This document shows, piece after piece, positions 1-8,374 of a DNA stretch of 64,000 nucleotides. A program made the position numbers and the translations under genes. The notes below the pieces were generated by a model. That model was not told the origin of the DNA. It ran no database searches and worked only from the letters and a program-made list of their open reading frames with translations. How positions within the stretch are numbered: the stretch's first letter is position 1; every line of letters begins with the position of its first letter. The stretch is from Arthrobacter cupressi. GTDB taxonomy: Bacteria > Actinomycetota > Actinomycetes > Actinomycetales > Micrococcaceae. The DNA is taken from positions 372,001 through 436,000 of the forward strand of contig NZ_FNEI01000001.1 in assembly GCF_900099975.1 (NCBI RefSeq), read 5' to 3'.

Positions 1-725
1 ATGCCGGTGCCGACCGCGGTGCCGCCGAGCGGAACTTCGGCGACGCGGGGGAGGGCGGCATTGATGCGCTCGATGCCGTAGCGCACCTGGGCTGCATAGC
101 CGCCGAATTCCTGTCCGAGGGTGACAGGGGTGGCGTCCATGAGGTGGGTGCGGCCGGACTTCACGATGTCCTTGAACTCCACGGCCTTGCGCTCCAGCGA
201 TGCCGCCAGGTACTCAAGTGCCGGGATGAGGTCGTTGATGAAGGCCGAGGTGGCGGCGACGTGCACCGAGGTGGGGAAGACGTCGTTGGAGGACTGCGAA
301 GCGTTCACGTGGTCGTTCGGGTGGACAACCTTGTCGCTGCCCTTGGCGGCCAGTGCGCGGTTGGCGAGTTCCGCGATCACTTCGTTGGTGTTCATGTTCG
401 AGGACGTGCCCGAACCGGTCTGGAAGACGTCGATGGGGAAGTCGCCGTCGTACTTGCCGGCAGCAACCTCGTCAGCGGCAGCGGCGATCGCCTGGGCGAG
501 CTCATCGTCGAGCACACCGAGTTCGGCGTTGGCCAGTGCGGCAGCCTTCTTCACGCGGGCCAGCGCTTCGATGTGCGTGCGCTCGAGGGTCTTGCCGGAG
601 ATCGGGAAGTTCTCCACCGCGCGCTGCGTCTGGGCCTTGTACAGGGCGTTCACGGGAACGCGCACTTCACCCATGGTGTCGTGCTCGATGCGGAACTCAA
701 CGTTCGTTTCTTGAGTGGAAGTCAT
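1..725 (-). CDS. fumC: Class II fumarate hydratase, 3' end cut by window edge
   Basis: TCA-cycle enzyme that interconverts fumarate and L-malate in the cytoplasm as a homotetramer. The reverse strand reads from ATG at 725 with [20 protein letters not shown] and then the class II hallmarks: FPISGKTL, a [15 protein letters not shown] segment that contributes to the active site, and [18 protein letters not shown]. About 241 codons are visible; the family is usually 460-470 residues, so roughly half the protein, including the GSSxMPxKxN signature, lies outside. It sits downstream of the carbonic anhydrase gene in the same direction, but a strong hairpin between them suggests its own promoter. The identity is secure; the missing half cannot be checked. 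Confidence 0.95.
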   Translation of the reverse strand, partial: MTSTQETNVEFRIEHDTMGEVRVPVNALYKAQTQRAVENFPISGKTLERTHIEALARVKKAAALANAELGVLDDELAQAIAAAADEVAAGKYDGDFPIDVFQTGSGTSSNMNTNEVIAELANRALAAKGSDKVVHPNDHVNASQSSNDVFPTSVHVAATSAFINDLIPALEYLAASLERKAVEFKDIVKSGRTHLMDATPVTLGQEFGGYAAQVRYGIERINAALPRVAEVPLGGTAVGTG

Positions 726-777
726 GGGGCTAGCTTATTGCGGGCAGCGGCTCCAGCCGAAACCCGAACGGAAGGCT

Positions 778-802
778 ACGGCGGCCCGTGACGGGCCGCC
801 GT
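778..802 (-). terminator. Hairpin terminator after the carbonic anhydrase gene
   Basis: A perfect 11-bp GC-rich stem (ACGGCGGCCCG and its complement) with a 3-nt loop starts 9 bp beyond the carbonic anhydrase stop. There is no T-tract, so it is a candidate hairpin terminator or mRNA 3' stabiliser separating that gene from fumC. Confidence 0.55.
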
Positions 803-811
803 CGGGCGTTC

Positions 812-1426
812 CTAGAGCTGGCCGATTCCGGAAACCAGCGCCGCGCGGCCCTCGTCCAGCTTGTAGGAGAGGCCGATGACGGCGGTCCGGCCTTCCTCGA
901 TTGCGTCCGAGATCACACGCGAGCTGTCGGCCAGGCGGGCGGCCGTCTGCTTCACGTGCTCCACCACCATGTCGTTCACGTCGTGCTGCTCGTTGCGGAT
1001 GGAGGTCAGCACCGAGGGGGTGATCCGCTCGACGAGGTCGCGGATGAAGCCGGCCGGCATCTCGCCGGTCTCGACGGCGGCCTTGGTGGCGTTCACCGCA
1101 CCGCAGCTGTCATGGCCGAGGATCACGATGAGCGGGACGTGGAGCTGGGAGATGCTGTATTCGAGCGAGCCGAGCACGGCGTCGTCGATCACCTGGCCGG
1201 CGGTGCGCACCACGAAGGCGTCGCCGAGGCCGAGGTCGAAGATAATCTCCGCGGCGAGGCGCGAGTCGGAGCAGCCGAAGATCACCGCGAACGGGTGCTG
1301 GTCCTCCACCAGGGAAGCGCGGCGGGACGCGTCCTGGTTGGGGTGCTGGGATTCGCCTGAGACGAACCGTTCGTTTCCTTCGCGCAGACGGCGCCAGGCA
1401 AGTGCAGGAGTCAGATAGGTAGCCAC
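812..1426 (-). CDS. Beta-class carbonic anhydrase
   Basis: Cytoplasmic zinc enzyme that interconverts CO2 and bicarbonate, supplying bicarbonate to carboxylases and helping pH balance. The 204-residue protein has the beta-class zinc site: Cys52-Ser-Asp54-Ser-Arg56 and His105-Asp-Ser-Cys108-Gly. The Asp54/Arg56 dyad that controls opening of the active site is present. Length is normal for bacterial beta enzymes. The start is GTG at 1426 with no clear Shine-Dalgarno sequence, and the upstream DUF4245 gene ends only 9 bp away, so translation may be coupled. The family is certain; physiological partners are not shown by context. Confidence 0.93.
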   Translation of the reverse strand: MATYLTPALAWRRLREGNERFVSGESQHPNQDASRRASLVEDQHPFAVIFGCSDSRLAAEIIFDLGLGDAFVVRTAGQVIDDAVLGSLEYSISQLHVPLIVILGHDSCGAVNATKAAVETGEMPAGFIRDLVERITPSVLTSIRNEQHDVNDMVVEHVKQTAARLADSSRVISDAIEEGRTAVIGLSYKLDEGRAALVSGIGQL

Positions 1427-1435
1427 GCGGCTACT

Positions 1436-2101
1436 TTACGGGGTGCTGGAGGGGGCGGGTGAAACTGTGTCGGCGGACTTTACGACGGCGGCGGCCAAGG
1501 TGGAGAGCTCATCGATCCCGGCCGGGCCGCTCAGGATGATCGTGGTGCCTTTGTATTCCAGGACCAGGCTGCGGTTGCCTTTTCCGGCGTCGCGCAGTTC
1601 CCATTCCCGGCCCCCGGCGTTCCGTTTTCCGGTCACGGGGGCGTTGTTCGTCTGCTGCAGCAGCCAGGTGGGGTTGGCCTTGCGGGTCTGGACCAGGCCG
1701 ATGAACGATTCCTTCGGCGTCAGGAAGCCTACTTCCCAGGTGGGCACGCCGCTGGCGCTGCCGGATTCCCAGCGGGCGTAGTTCGGACGAAATGTGTCGC
1801 CGGGTTCGGGGGCCACCGGTGTGAATCCGGCCACATCCTTCGCGTTCGCGGCGATGGCGGCAACGTCGATGTCGGCACGGTAGCCGTCGCTCTTCGGCGT
1901 CGGGTTCATGAGCACGATCGGCAGGAAAGCCAGGACGCAGACCAGCAGCGCGATCACCATGCCGATCACCGAGGCGTTGGCCCGCTTGGCCGCTTTTGCG
2001 GCGATAACCGGCTTGACTGCGGGCTGGCCGGGGTTTTGGGGGTCGGTTGCCGTCGCGTCGGGTACAGACTCGGCAACCGGGGTGTCTTGCTTTTCGCTCA
2101 C
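1436..2101 (-). CDS. DUF4245 family single-pass membrane protein
   Basis: Actinobacterial protein of unknown function. It has a hydrophilic 40-residue N-terminus rich in Ala and Pro, one membrane span (about residues 48-67, VIGMVIALLVCVLAFLPIVL) and an extracytoplasmic domain with the DUF4245 pattern: a YRADID start, TPVAPEPGDTFRPNYARWE, a core with PTWEVGF, and a final segment resembling TTIILSGPAGIDELSTLA. The GTG at 2101 was chosen because the product then begins SEKQDTP like relatives known to me. An SD-like GGAAGG abuts it too closely, so ATG at 2128 is a possible alternative. It is transcribed away from glpX and probably with the carbonic anhydrase gene. Confidence 0.75.
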   Translation of the reverse strand: MSEKQDTPVAESVPDATATDPQNPGQPAVKPVIAAKAAKRANASVIGMVIALLVCVLAFLPIVLMNPTPKSDGYRADIDVAAIAANAKDVAGFTPVAPEPGDTFRPNYARWESGSASGVPTWEVGFLTPKESFIGLVQTRKANPTWLLQQTNNAPVTGKRNAGGREWELRDAGKGNRSLVLEYKGTTIILSGPAGIDELSTLAAAVVKSADTVSPAPSSTP

Positions 2102-2301
2102 CCTTCCATAGTCCCTTATCCGCAGCATGAATACACATCCGGTCCGATGGGGGAAGTGGCGTTCCGGGGCGTGGACACATCGTGGCTGCTCCGTGGCGGC
2201 CAGACTATGATCGAACCCAGGGAAAGCATCGAAGTTGCCAAGCGGCTGCTCCTGGTCCCATGAGATCGGTCCCATGAATCGTCATCGAAGAAGAGGTTCA
2301 C

Positions 2302-3336
2302 GTGTCAGCACCAATGTCCCAGCAGTATTCCACGATCTCCCCGGCCCTGGCCGTCGGGAGCGATGAGCCGGACCGCAACCTCGCACTGGAACTCGTCAGG
2401 GTCACCGAAGCCGCCGCCATCGCCGGTGGCCACTGGGTGGGTTTCGGCGACAAGAACAAGGCCGACGGCGCCGCCGTGGACGCCATGCGTTCCTTCCTTC
2501 ACTCCGTCCACTTCAACGGCGTCGTGGTCATCGGTGAAGGTGAAAAGGACGAAGCACCAATGCTGTTCAACGGTGAACGCGTCGGTGACGGCACCGGCCC
2601 GGAGTGCGACGTCGCCGTCGACCCCATCGACGGAACCCGCCTCACCGCGCTCGGCATCAACAACGCCCTGGCCGTCCTGGCCGTGGCCGAACGCGGCTCC
2701 ATGTTCGACCCCTCCGCCGTGTTCTACATGGAGAAGCTGGTCACGGGTCCGGAAGCCGCGGACATGGTCGACCTGCGCCTGCCGGTCAAGCAGAACCTGC
2801 ACCTGATCGCCAAGGCCAAGGGCGTCAAGGTCAACCAGCTCAACGTCATGATCCTGGACCGTGACCGACACCGCCCGCTGGTGGAGGAAATCCGCGAGGC
2901 CGGTGCGCGCACCAAGTTCATCATGGACGGCGACGTCGCCGGCGCGATCGCAGCGGCCCGCTCCGGCACCGGCGTCGACGCCCTCATGGGCATCGGCGGC
3001 ACCCCGGAAGGCATCGTGGCCGCCTGTGCCATCAAGTCCCTCGGCGGCGTGATCCAGGGCCGCCTGTGGCCCACCAGCGACGACGAGAAGCAGAAGGCCA
3101 TCGACGCCGGCCACGACCTCGAGCGCGTGCTGTCCACCAACGACCTGGTCACCAGCGACAACTGCTACTTCGCCGCCACCGGCATCACGGACGGCGACCT
3201 GCTCCGCGGCGTGCGCTACCAGAAGGACCGCGTGGTCACCCAGTCGATCGTGATGCGTTCGAAGTCCGGCACCGTCCGCTTCGTCGATGCCGAGCACCAC
3301 GCCAGCAAGTGGGAAGGCTACGCCCGCAAGAGCTAA
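2302..3336 (+). CDS. glpX: Class II fructose-1,6-bisphosphatase
   Basis: Gluconeogenic phosphatase hydrolysing fructose 1,6-bisphosphate to fructose 6-phosphate; in most actinobacteria GlpX is the only such enzyme. The 344-residue protein carries the metal and substrate motifs GEGEKDEAP (78-86) and DPIDGT (107-112), followed by [11 protein letters not shown] and the GRLWP segment typical of GlpX. Length matches the family (about 330-345). The GTG start at 2302 is preceded by AAGAGG. It is transcribed divergently from the DUF4245 gene, and a -10-like TATGAT lies at 2206-2211 in the shared promoter region. Confidence 0.96.
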   Translation: MSAPMSQQYSTISPALAVGSDEPDRNLALELVRVTEAAAIAGGHWVGFGDKNKADGAAVDAMRSFLHSVHFNGVVVIGEGEKDEAPMLFNGERVGDGTGPECDVAVDPIDGTRLTALGINNALAVLAVAERGSMFDPSAVFYMEKLVTGPEAADMVDLRLPVKQNLHLIAKAKGVKVNQLNVMILDRDRHRPLVEEIREAGARTKFIMDGDVAGAIAAARSGTGVDALMGIGGTPEGIVAACAIKSLGGVIQGRLWPTSDDEKQKAIDAGHDLERVLSTNDLVTSDNCYFAATGITDGDLLRGVRYQKDRVVTQSIVMRSKSGTVRFVDAEHHASKWEGYARKS

Positions 3337-3358
3337 GCTCTGCCCCGCTCTTCCTTGA

Positions 3359-3421
3359 GCGCGAACGTACAGTTGAGGCCCTGAATCTTCCGGATTTGGG
3401 GCCTCAAGTGTACGTTCGCGC
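3359..3421. repeat. Hairpin repeat, left end of the DUF559 cassette
   Basis: Two 23-bp arms (3359-3381 and 3399-3421), complementary except for one position, enclose a 17-nt loop. Each arm begins GCGCGAACGTACA from its outer end and finishes GAGGCCC. It starts 23 bp after the glpX stop, so the transcript hairpin could also terminate glpX mRNA. The same repeat, inverted, lies at 4402-4464 at the end of the downstream gene. Confidence 0.9.
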
Positions 3422-3484
3422 GCCGGACTGGAAAGTGCCTGTGGATAACCGCGCAGCGTGTTCCCGCGTGGGTCAAACTAAGGC

Positions 3485-4489
3485 ATGCCACGTAAGCCCC
3501 TACCGGACGGATTGCAGACCGGATCGTTCACTTCCGCCACCGCGAGCGAGCTCGGTGTCGGCCGAAAACGGCTTCGGCAGCCCGACGTTTTCATCCCCTC
3601 GCGTGGAATACGGTTGCCCTTGTATGGCGCCGCCGAGCCCTCCGCCAACCTTCGTGCGTACACCGCCCTCGACGGCTCCTCGGTGGTGACCCACCAGTCC
3701 GCTGCGCGGGTTTGGGATGGCGCCTTACCTGCCTGGATGCAGGGTGACTGGCGGATCCACGTGACGAGGAGCCGCGACGACGGCAAGCCCCGGCGTCGCA
3801 ATGTGGTCGGTCACCGGTTGACCTTCCTGCCGGGGGAGGTGGTGATGCACGACGGCGTCCGTATCACCTCGCCCGCCCGCACCTGGCTGGACCTTGCAGC
3901 CTTCCTCCAGGTGGACGAGCTCATCGCGTTGGGTGACTCACTGGTTGTGTCCCATGACCAGGATTTTCCGTACCCAAGAACAGCAACCGCGACCATCGAA
4001 GAGCTTCGCAGAATGATTGCGGCGCATCCCGGCATGAGGGGAATGAAGACGGCGCGGCTGGCAATGGCGGGAATCAGGGTTGGTGCGGACTCAGCGCAGG
4101 AGACCAAGATGCGTTTGATTCTCGCGAGGACCCGCCTTGGAGAGCCCCTCCTGAACCACGTCATACGGAACGAGTGGGGCCAGGCCGCCGTGTGGCCGGA
4201 CGCGGCCTATCCGGAGCAGAGGATTGCCCTTCAGTATGACGGCGGGCACCACGGAGATCCCCGACAGTACCTTCGCGACATCAGGCGGCAGGCGACGACA
4301 GAGCGCCTGGGGTGGCGGGAGATCCGGGTCTCCAAGGAAGACCTCGAAGGCGACAAGCCGTTTCTGGTGGAGAAGGTCCGCGCTGCGCTTGGTGGCATCC
4401 CGCGCGAACGTACACTTGGGGCCCCGAAAACGACGAAATCAGGGCCTCAACTGTACGTTCGCGCCGAGGAAACCGAAGCGACGGCCTAG
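3485..4489 (+). CDS. AbiEi-like N-terminal plus DUF559 (Vsr/PD-(D/E)XK-like) C-terminal protein
   Basis: A 334-residue protein of the actinobacterial family that joins a winged-helix, AbiEi-antitoxin-like N-terminal half to a DUF559 very-short-patch-repair-like nuclease domain. Residues 10-150 show the AbiEi-like pattern: a FTSATASELGVGRKRL helix-turn-helix, VVTHQSAARVW, IHVTRSR and DGVRITSPARTWLDLA. Residues 203-302 match DUF559: an AQETKMR helix with Glu206, WPDAAYPEQRIALQYDGGHH with Asp239 and the Q250-Y-D-G-x-H block, and LGWREIRVSKEDL. The usual acidic residue before YDG is Gln250 here, so activity is uncertain. Residues 306-327 are encoded by the right-hand hairpin repeat. The start has only a weak AAGG one base upstream. 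The stop overlaps the convergent femX-like stop at a shared CTAG. Family placement is good; function unknown. Confidence 0.75.
   Translation: MPRKPLPDGLQTGSFTSATASELGVGRKRLRQPDVFIPSRGIRLPLYGAAEPSANLRAYTALDGSSVVTHQSAARVWDGALPAWMQGDWRIHVTRSRDDGKPRRRNVVGHRLTFLPGEVVMHDGVRITSPARTWLDLAAFLQVDELIALGDSLVVSHDQDFPYPRTATATIEELRRMIAAHPGMRGMKTARLAMAGIRVGADSAQETKMRLILARTRLGEPLLNHVIRNEWGQAAVWPDAAYPEQRIALQYDGGHHGDPRQYLRDIRRQATTERLGWREIRVSKEDLEGDKPFLVEKVRAALGGIPRERTLGAPKTTKSGPQLYVRAEETEATA
4402..4464. repeat. Hairpin repeat, right end of the DUF559 cassette
   Basis: The inverted counterpart of the 3359-3421 repeat. Arms at 4402-4424 and 4442-4464 pair at 21 of 23 positions, one of the differences being a G-U type change. 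It lies inside the 3' end of the coding sequence and is translated as residues 306-327. Confidence 0.88.
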
Positions 4490-5421
4490 TGGAGCTTGTC
4501 CCGCAACTTGCGCGCCAGCTGGTAGGCGCCGTAGCGCAGCTTGTTGACCGGTAGGTCCCACGTGCCCGGATACGCCACTTCGCGGCCGCCGAAGGACTTC
4601 TTGAACGCGGTGAAGCCCGCCCATTTGTGGTCGGGCTGGTCTTCGGGAGCGACGCCCCACAGGTCCACGTGCTTCAGGCCCTGGTCCTTGGCGTCGGCCA
4701 TAAGGGTGACGAGCAGCGGAATGCCGGCGCTGAGCTTGCGGTGGGTGTCATCCAACGCGGCATGGGCGTAGGTGCGGGTGTCAGCGGAGTCGTAGGCGAA
4801 TGCGGCGGCAATCGGCGTGCCCTCGAGTTCGGCGATGAACAAGGTGCCCGCCCCCGCCGGGAGCAGGGAGGCGGCCACGGTGCTCAGGTACTCATCGCTC
4901 TGGGGCTTGAAACCGTTGCGTGCCGCCGTCATGTGCAGGAAGTCCAGCAGCACCGAAATCTCGGCGGGATCCTGTGAGGATCGGAATGTCACGCCCTTTT
5001 TGTGGATATTCCGGTACAGGTTGCGGTTGGTGGGCTTCATGCTGGCCAGGACGTCCTTGAAGTCGCCCTCCAGGTCCACGATCCAGCTCAGTTCCGGCTG
5101 CTGGTTCGCAGGCGCGGGCTGCATGCCGCGGGCTGCCAGCAGGGCCGGCGCCTCGTCAACGCCGAAGCCCGCACTGACAGGTTCCAGCCGCACGAAGACG
5201 GCCCCGCTGCGGCGGGCGATGCCGCGCAAGGCGGCCAGGGCGGCGTCGAACGCTTCCACCGATTCGGCAACCGGGCCGTAGGGCGCGTAGAGCACCTTGC
5301 CCGCCGGGTTCTTCTCCTCCACGGCGAGGAAGTGCCAACCCGGCCCGGACTCCTCGTGGACGGTCCGGCCCAGGGCACGCTGGACGTCGGCCCACGCGGG
5401 GCTTTGCAGGAAAAACTCCAT
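4486..5421 (-). CDS. FemAB/FemX-family peptidoglycan interpeptide-bridge aminoacyltransferase
   Basis: Cytoplasmic GNAT-fold enzyme expected to transfer an amino acid from aminoacyl-tRNA to the stem peptide of lipid II, building the interpeptide bridge. The 311-residue protein shows FemAB traits: a start with QSPAWADVQRALGR, SWIVDLEGDFKDVLASMKPTNRNLYR (the K-x-x-R-N-x-I-x-K-x-G region), HMTAARNGFKP, and a C-terminal half ending with GLKHVDLWGV and FKKSFGG. It lacks the coiled-coil insertion of staphylococcal FemA, like other short FemX forms. ATG at 5421 follows GGAAAG. It lies 3 bp downstream of manA. Its stop overlaps that of the convergent DUF559 gene. The exact amino acid added cannot be read from sequence. 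Confidence 0.85.
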   Translation of the reverse strand: MEFFLQSPAWADVQRALGRTVHEESGPGWHFLAVEEKNPAGKVLYAPYGPVAESVEAFDAALAALRGIARRSGAVFVRLEPVSAGFGVDEAPALLAARGMQPAPANQQPELSWIVDLEGDFKDVLASMKPTNRNLYRNIHKKGVTFRSSQDPAEISVLLDFLHMTAARNGFKPQSDEYLSTVAASLLPAGAGTLFIAELEGTPIAAAFAYDSADTRTYAHAALDDTHRKLSAGIPLLVTLMADAKDQGLKHVDLWGVAPEDQPDHKWAGFTAFKKSFGGREVAYPGTWDLPVNKLRYGAYQLARKLRDKLH

Positions 5422-5424
5422 GGC

Positions 5425-6678
5425 TCAGCTTTCCAGGCTCGTGGTGATGGCAAACGCGACGCTGTCCTCCGACGCCCCGGACTCCGCGTGCACCATGACG
5501 GGGTTCTCCGCCGCCGGGATGAAGGCGCTGCCGCCGCGCACCAGCCGCAGTTCGCTCTTGGGGGAGTCCAGCAGCACGGCCCCGGAAACCACCACGACGA
5601 CGGCGGGCCCGGACTGCGCGAGCGGCACCGGTTCCGCCCCGGGAGCCAGTTCGATGCGCTGGAGCCGGAACTCGCGGAACGGCGGCACATAGAGTTCCTG
5701 GCCGAGCACGGAGGTGCCGGCTTCGACCCGGGGAACGCCGATCGGAGCGAACTCCACGGTCTTCATCAGCTCCGGAATGTCGATGTGCTTGGGGGTGAGC
5801 CCGCCGCGCAGCACGTTGTCCGAGCTCGCCATGACCTCCACGCCCAGGCCCTTCAGGTAGGCGTGGATGTTGCCGGCGGGCAGGTAGATCGCCTCGCCCG
5901 GGGCCAGGGAGACGAGGTTCAGCATCAGCGAAATCAGCACGCCGGGATCGCCAGGGTATTCCCTGCCGATGCCAAGCATGGCGGAGAGTTCCGCCGCGTG
6001 CGGCTCGAGGGAACCGGAGGGGGCCCCGGCCACGGCTTTCACGGCAGCGGACACGGCCGCGGTTACCCCGCCGCCGCCGGCGATGAGAGTGCTGAAGGCA
6101 CCGCGGAGGGCCGCGGATTCGTCCGGCGCGGAGAGTTCGCCCGCGACGTCCCGGAGCGCCGAAGCCTCGGCGCCGGAGGCCTCCACCAGCCCGGCCAGGT
6201 GCTCGAAGGCCGCCCGCGATTCCGCCGCCGGACGGAAGCCGCACAGTGCCTGGAACGGGGTGAGGGCGAAGATCATTTCGGGCTTGTGGTTGTCATCCCG
6301 GTAGTTGCGCTCGGGGGCATCCGGAGCGACCCCGGCGGCGTTCTCGAGCGCGAAGCCCGCCCTGGCCTGCTCCAGGCTCGGGTGGACCTGCAGCGAGAGC
6401 GGCCTGTCGGCGGCCAGCAGCTTGCCGAGGAAGGGCAGCCGCGGACCGAACGCCGCCACGGACTCTGCGCCCAGGAAATGCTCCGGGTCCTCGGAAATCA
6501 GCGCATCCAGGGCGAGCGGCGCGGCCCCGGCACGGCTGGCGACGGACGGTGCGCCGGGATGCGCGCCGATCCACAACTCGGCTTCCGGCCCGCCCGAGGC
6601 GGGGGTGCCCAACAGGGCGGAGATCGCCGTCGTCGATCCCCAGGCGTAGGGGCGCAGGACGTTCTCAAGCTGGTACAC
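5425..6678 (-). CDS. manA: Class I mannose-6-phosphate isomerase
   Basis: Zinc enzyme interconverting fructose 6-phosphate and mannose 6-phosphate, feeding GDP-mannose and polyprenyl-mannose pools for glycans and for Pmt. Zinc ligands typical of type I enzymes are visible: Gln97 and His99 in LSLQVHPS, Glu134 in NHKPEM (130-135), and the later LPAGNIHAYL His. I chose GTG at 6678 (417 residues), because YQLENVLRPYAWGS is the usual N-terminus and AAGGA lies 9 nt upstream; the frame stays open to 6726. Genes on both sides (LCP ligase, femX-like) run in the same direction, with gaps of 32 and 3 bp, so this is probably a cell-wall operon. Confidence 0.94.
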   Translation of the reverse strand: MYQLENVLRPYAWGSTTAISALLGTPASGGPEAELWIGAHPGAPSVASRAGAAPLALDALISEDPEHFLGAESVAAFGPRLPFLGKLLAADRPLSLQVHPSLEQARAGFALENAAGVAPDAPERNYRDDNHKPEMIFALTPFQALCGFRPAAESRAAFEHLAGLVEASGAEASALRDVAGELSAPDESAALRGAFSTLIAGGGGVTAAVSAAVKAVAGAPSGSLEPHAAELSAMLGIGREYPGDPGVLISLMLNLVSLAPGEAIYLPAGNIHAYLKGLGVEVMASSDNVLRGGLTPKHIDIPELMKTVEFAPIGVPRVEAGTSVLGQELYVPPFREFRLQRIELAPGAEPVPLAQSGPAVVVVVSGAVLLDSPKSELRLVRGGSAFIPAAENPVMVHAESGASEDSVAFAITTSLES

Positions 6679-6710
6679 GGGCGATGATCCTTGTCGCTGA
6701 AAGAAGGAAG

Positions 6711-8366
6711 TTACAGGGGACGGCACTGGCCGTTGTTCGCCAGCAGGAGTTCAAGCGTCGCATAGTCCTGGATGTCGTAGAGCGAGTTCAGGTAAGCCGC
6801 CGTGATCGGCTGGCCGTCCGGGCGGGTGGTCACCGGGGTGAAATCCTCCGACGGCGTCTCGGCAGCCACCCGCGTTGAAACGGGCCCGCCGGCCTGGGGG
6901 CCGTTCCCCGGGGCGGACTGCCCGACGCCGGTCAGGGAGTCATCCTGCACGGCACCGGCCTTGGGGTCCGCCTTAGTCTGCAGCAGCTTGCGCACGCGCT
7001 CATGGATGACGGTGAAGTCCGGCACGGTGGAGAACCCGGGGTCGAAGTCCGGCGGGCCGATGGTCAGGCGCGACACGGGCTGGCTCTTGGACTTGATGGC
7101 CAGGTCCACGAAGCTGCCCAGCTGCGAGGAGGAAATGTTGGACTCCACCACCTTGGTGCCGGCGTCGGCGATGCCTTCGAACTTGGACAGCAGCGTGGCC
7201 GGATCCAGTTGTTTGAGCATGGCCTGCTGGACGCACTGCTGGCGCGAAATCCGGGCGAAGTCATCGACGTTCTCTCGGGACCGGCTGTACCACTGGGCCT
7301 GGAAACCGTTGAGCTTCTGCTCGCCGGCGGGAATCCACCCGTCGGGCTTGACGTGCCGGCTGTCGCTGCCCGGCAGCATGCCGCCGCTGATGGGGACCCA
7401 GCCGCCGGCTTTGATCCGGATGCCGCCCATGGCGTCGATCAGTTTGGAGAATCCGTCCATGTCCACCACCACGTAGGCCTGGATGGTGATGCCGAGGCTT
7501 CCGGAGACCGCCTCCATGGTGGCCTGTGCCCCGGGATCGGCGACGCCGGGGTAGAGGTCCGCGTACTTGGTGCTGACCTCGGTGTTGATGGCGTTGATGA
7601 GGCATTCGTTGCCGCAGTTGTAGCCCTCGGGGTAGATCTCCCGCATGGGGGAGTCCTCGCTGAACTGGGCGTTCTGGAGGTTGCGCGGCACCGAGATGAT
7701 CGCGCTGGCGCCGGTTTCGGCGTCGACACTCATGACCGAAAGGCTGTCCGGGCGGCGGCCGGTGCGGCCGTCGCCGGCATCGCCGCCCATCATGAGGAAG
7801 TTGTACCGCCCGTCCACGGGCTCCAGCGCCGGACCGTTGGCGAAGATGCTGCCGATGGCGTTGCGGCCCACGTTCAGCACGTAGGCCAGGTAGCTGAGGC
7901 TGCCGCTGCCGATCACCAGGGACACCACCAGGGCGACGGCGACAATCGGCCGCATGCCCGGCGCCAGCAACACCGGGCGGATGATCCGGAACGTGTTCAC
8001 GAAGAGCAGGGCCCAGCCGGCGGCGAGGGCCAACAGGAGCACGATCAGCACCAGGGACGCCACCGGGTGCGTGAACAGCGCCAGGAGCAGGGACCTGTTG
8101 AACAGGGCCAGTACCAGCAGCAGGAGCGCCACGGCCCAGACAGTAAACGTGACCCGGAGCGCGATGCGCCCGAGTTTCCGGTCACCGGCCACCACCTGCG
8201 CACTGCCCGGCAGGAGCAGTGTCATCAGGAGCAGGACGAAGGCGCGCTTGGTCCGCACCGGCGCACTCGCGGCGCCCGGGAAGCGGACCGGGTCGGTGAG
8301 CGTCGCGGTGCTCGTGTTTTGGCTCGGGCTGGACGGGCTGCCTGGGTGGCTCCTGGTCATCGGCAC
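6711..8366 (-). CDS. LytR-CpsA-Psr (LCP) family glycopolymer ligase
   Basis: Membrane enzyme that attaches polyprenyl-phosphate-linked glycopolymers (teichoic acid, arabinogalactan or capsule type) to peptidoglycan on the outer face of the membrane. The 551-residue protein has a cytoplasmic Pro/Ser-rich start, four or five membrane spans between about residues 40 and 165, and then the LCP catalytic domain. That domain shows YNFLMMGGDAGDGR, the RPDSLSVMSVDAETG metal and phosphate site, ISVPRNLQ, and RSRENVDDFARISRQQ with its conserved Arg residues. The C-terminal tail is Pro/Gly-rich. ATG at 8360 is an alternative start. Multi-span LCP proteins of this kind are common in actinobacteria. It lies 8 bp after purE and may be co-transcribed with purK-purE and manA. 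Confidence 0.9.
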   Translation of the reverse strand: MPMTRSHPGSPSSPSQNTSTATLTDPVRFPGAASAPVRTKRAFVLLLMTLLLPGSAQVVAGDRKLGRIALRVTFTVWAVALLLLVLALFNRSLLLALFTHPVASLVLIVLLLALAAGWALLFVNTFRIIRPVLLAPGMRPIVAVALVVSLVIGSGSLSYLAYVLNVGRNAIGSIFANGPALEPVDGRYNFLMMGGDAGDGRTGRRPDSLSVMSVDAETGASAIISVPRNLQNAQFSEDSPMREIYPEGYNCGNECLINAINTEVSTKYADLYPGVADPGAQATMEAVSGSLGITIQAYVVVDMDGFSKLIDAMGGIRIKAGGWVPISGGMLPGSDSRHVKPDGWIPAGEQKLNGFQAQWYSRSRENVDDFARISRQQCVQQAMLKQLDPATLLSKFEGIADAGTKVVESNISSSQLGSFVDLAIKSKSQPVSRLTIGPPDFDPGFSTVPDFTVIHERVRKLLQTKADPKAGAVQDDSLTGVGQSAPGNGPQAGGPVSTRVAAETPSEDFTPVTTRPDGQPITAAYLNSLYDIQDYATLELLLANNGQCRPL

Positions 8367-8374
8367 GGCCTCCC

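Larger units (their letters stand above)
3359..4464. mobile_element. Candidate 1.1-kb element: endonuclease-like gene between inverted hairpin repeats
   Basis: The left arm of the left hairpin (3359-3381) and the right arm of the right hairpin (4442-4464) are perfect 23-bp inverted repeats of each other, and the two inner arms agree at 22 of 23 positions. The whole 1,106-bp unit therefore has compound terminal inverted repeats around a single gene. The gene codes for a DUF559/Vsr-fold nuclease candidate, not a known transposase. No target-site duplication is obvious. Mobility is inferred from layout alone. Confidence 0.4.

Noticed and set aside
3340..4480. Target-site duplication around the DUF559 cassette
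   Set aside because: Flanking bases just outside 3359 and 4464 do not form a direct repeat; mobility remains inferred.
5002..6687. 561-codon plus-strand frame
   Set aside because: Shadow of manA and the FemX-like gene on the minus strand.
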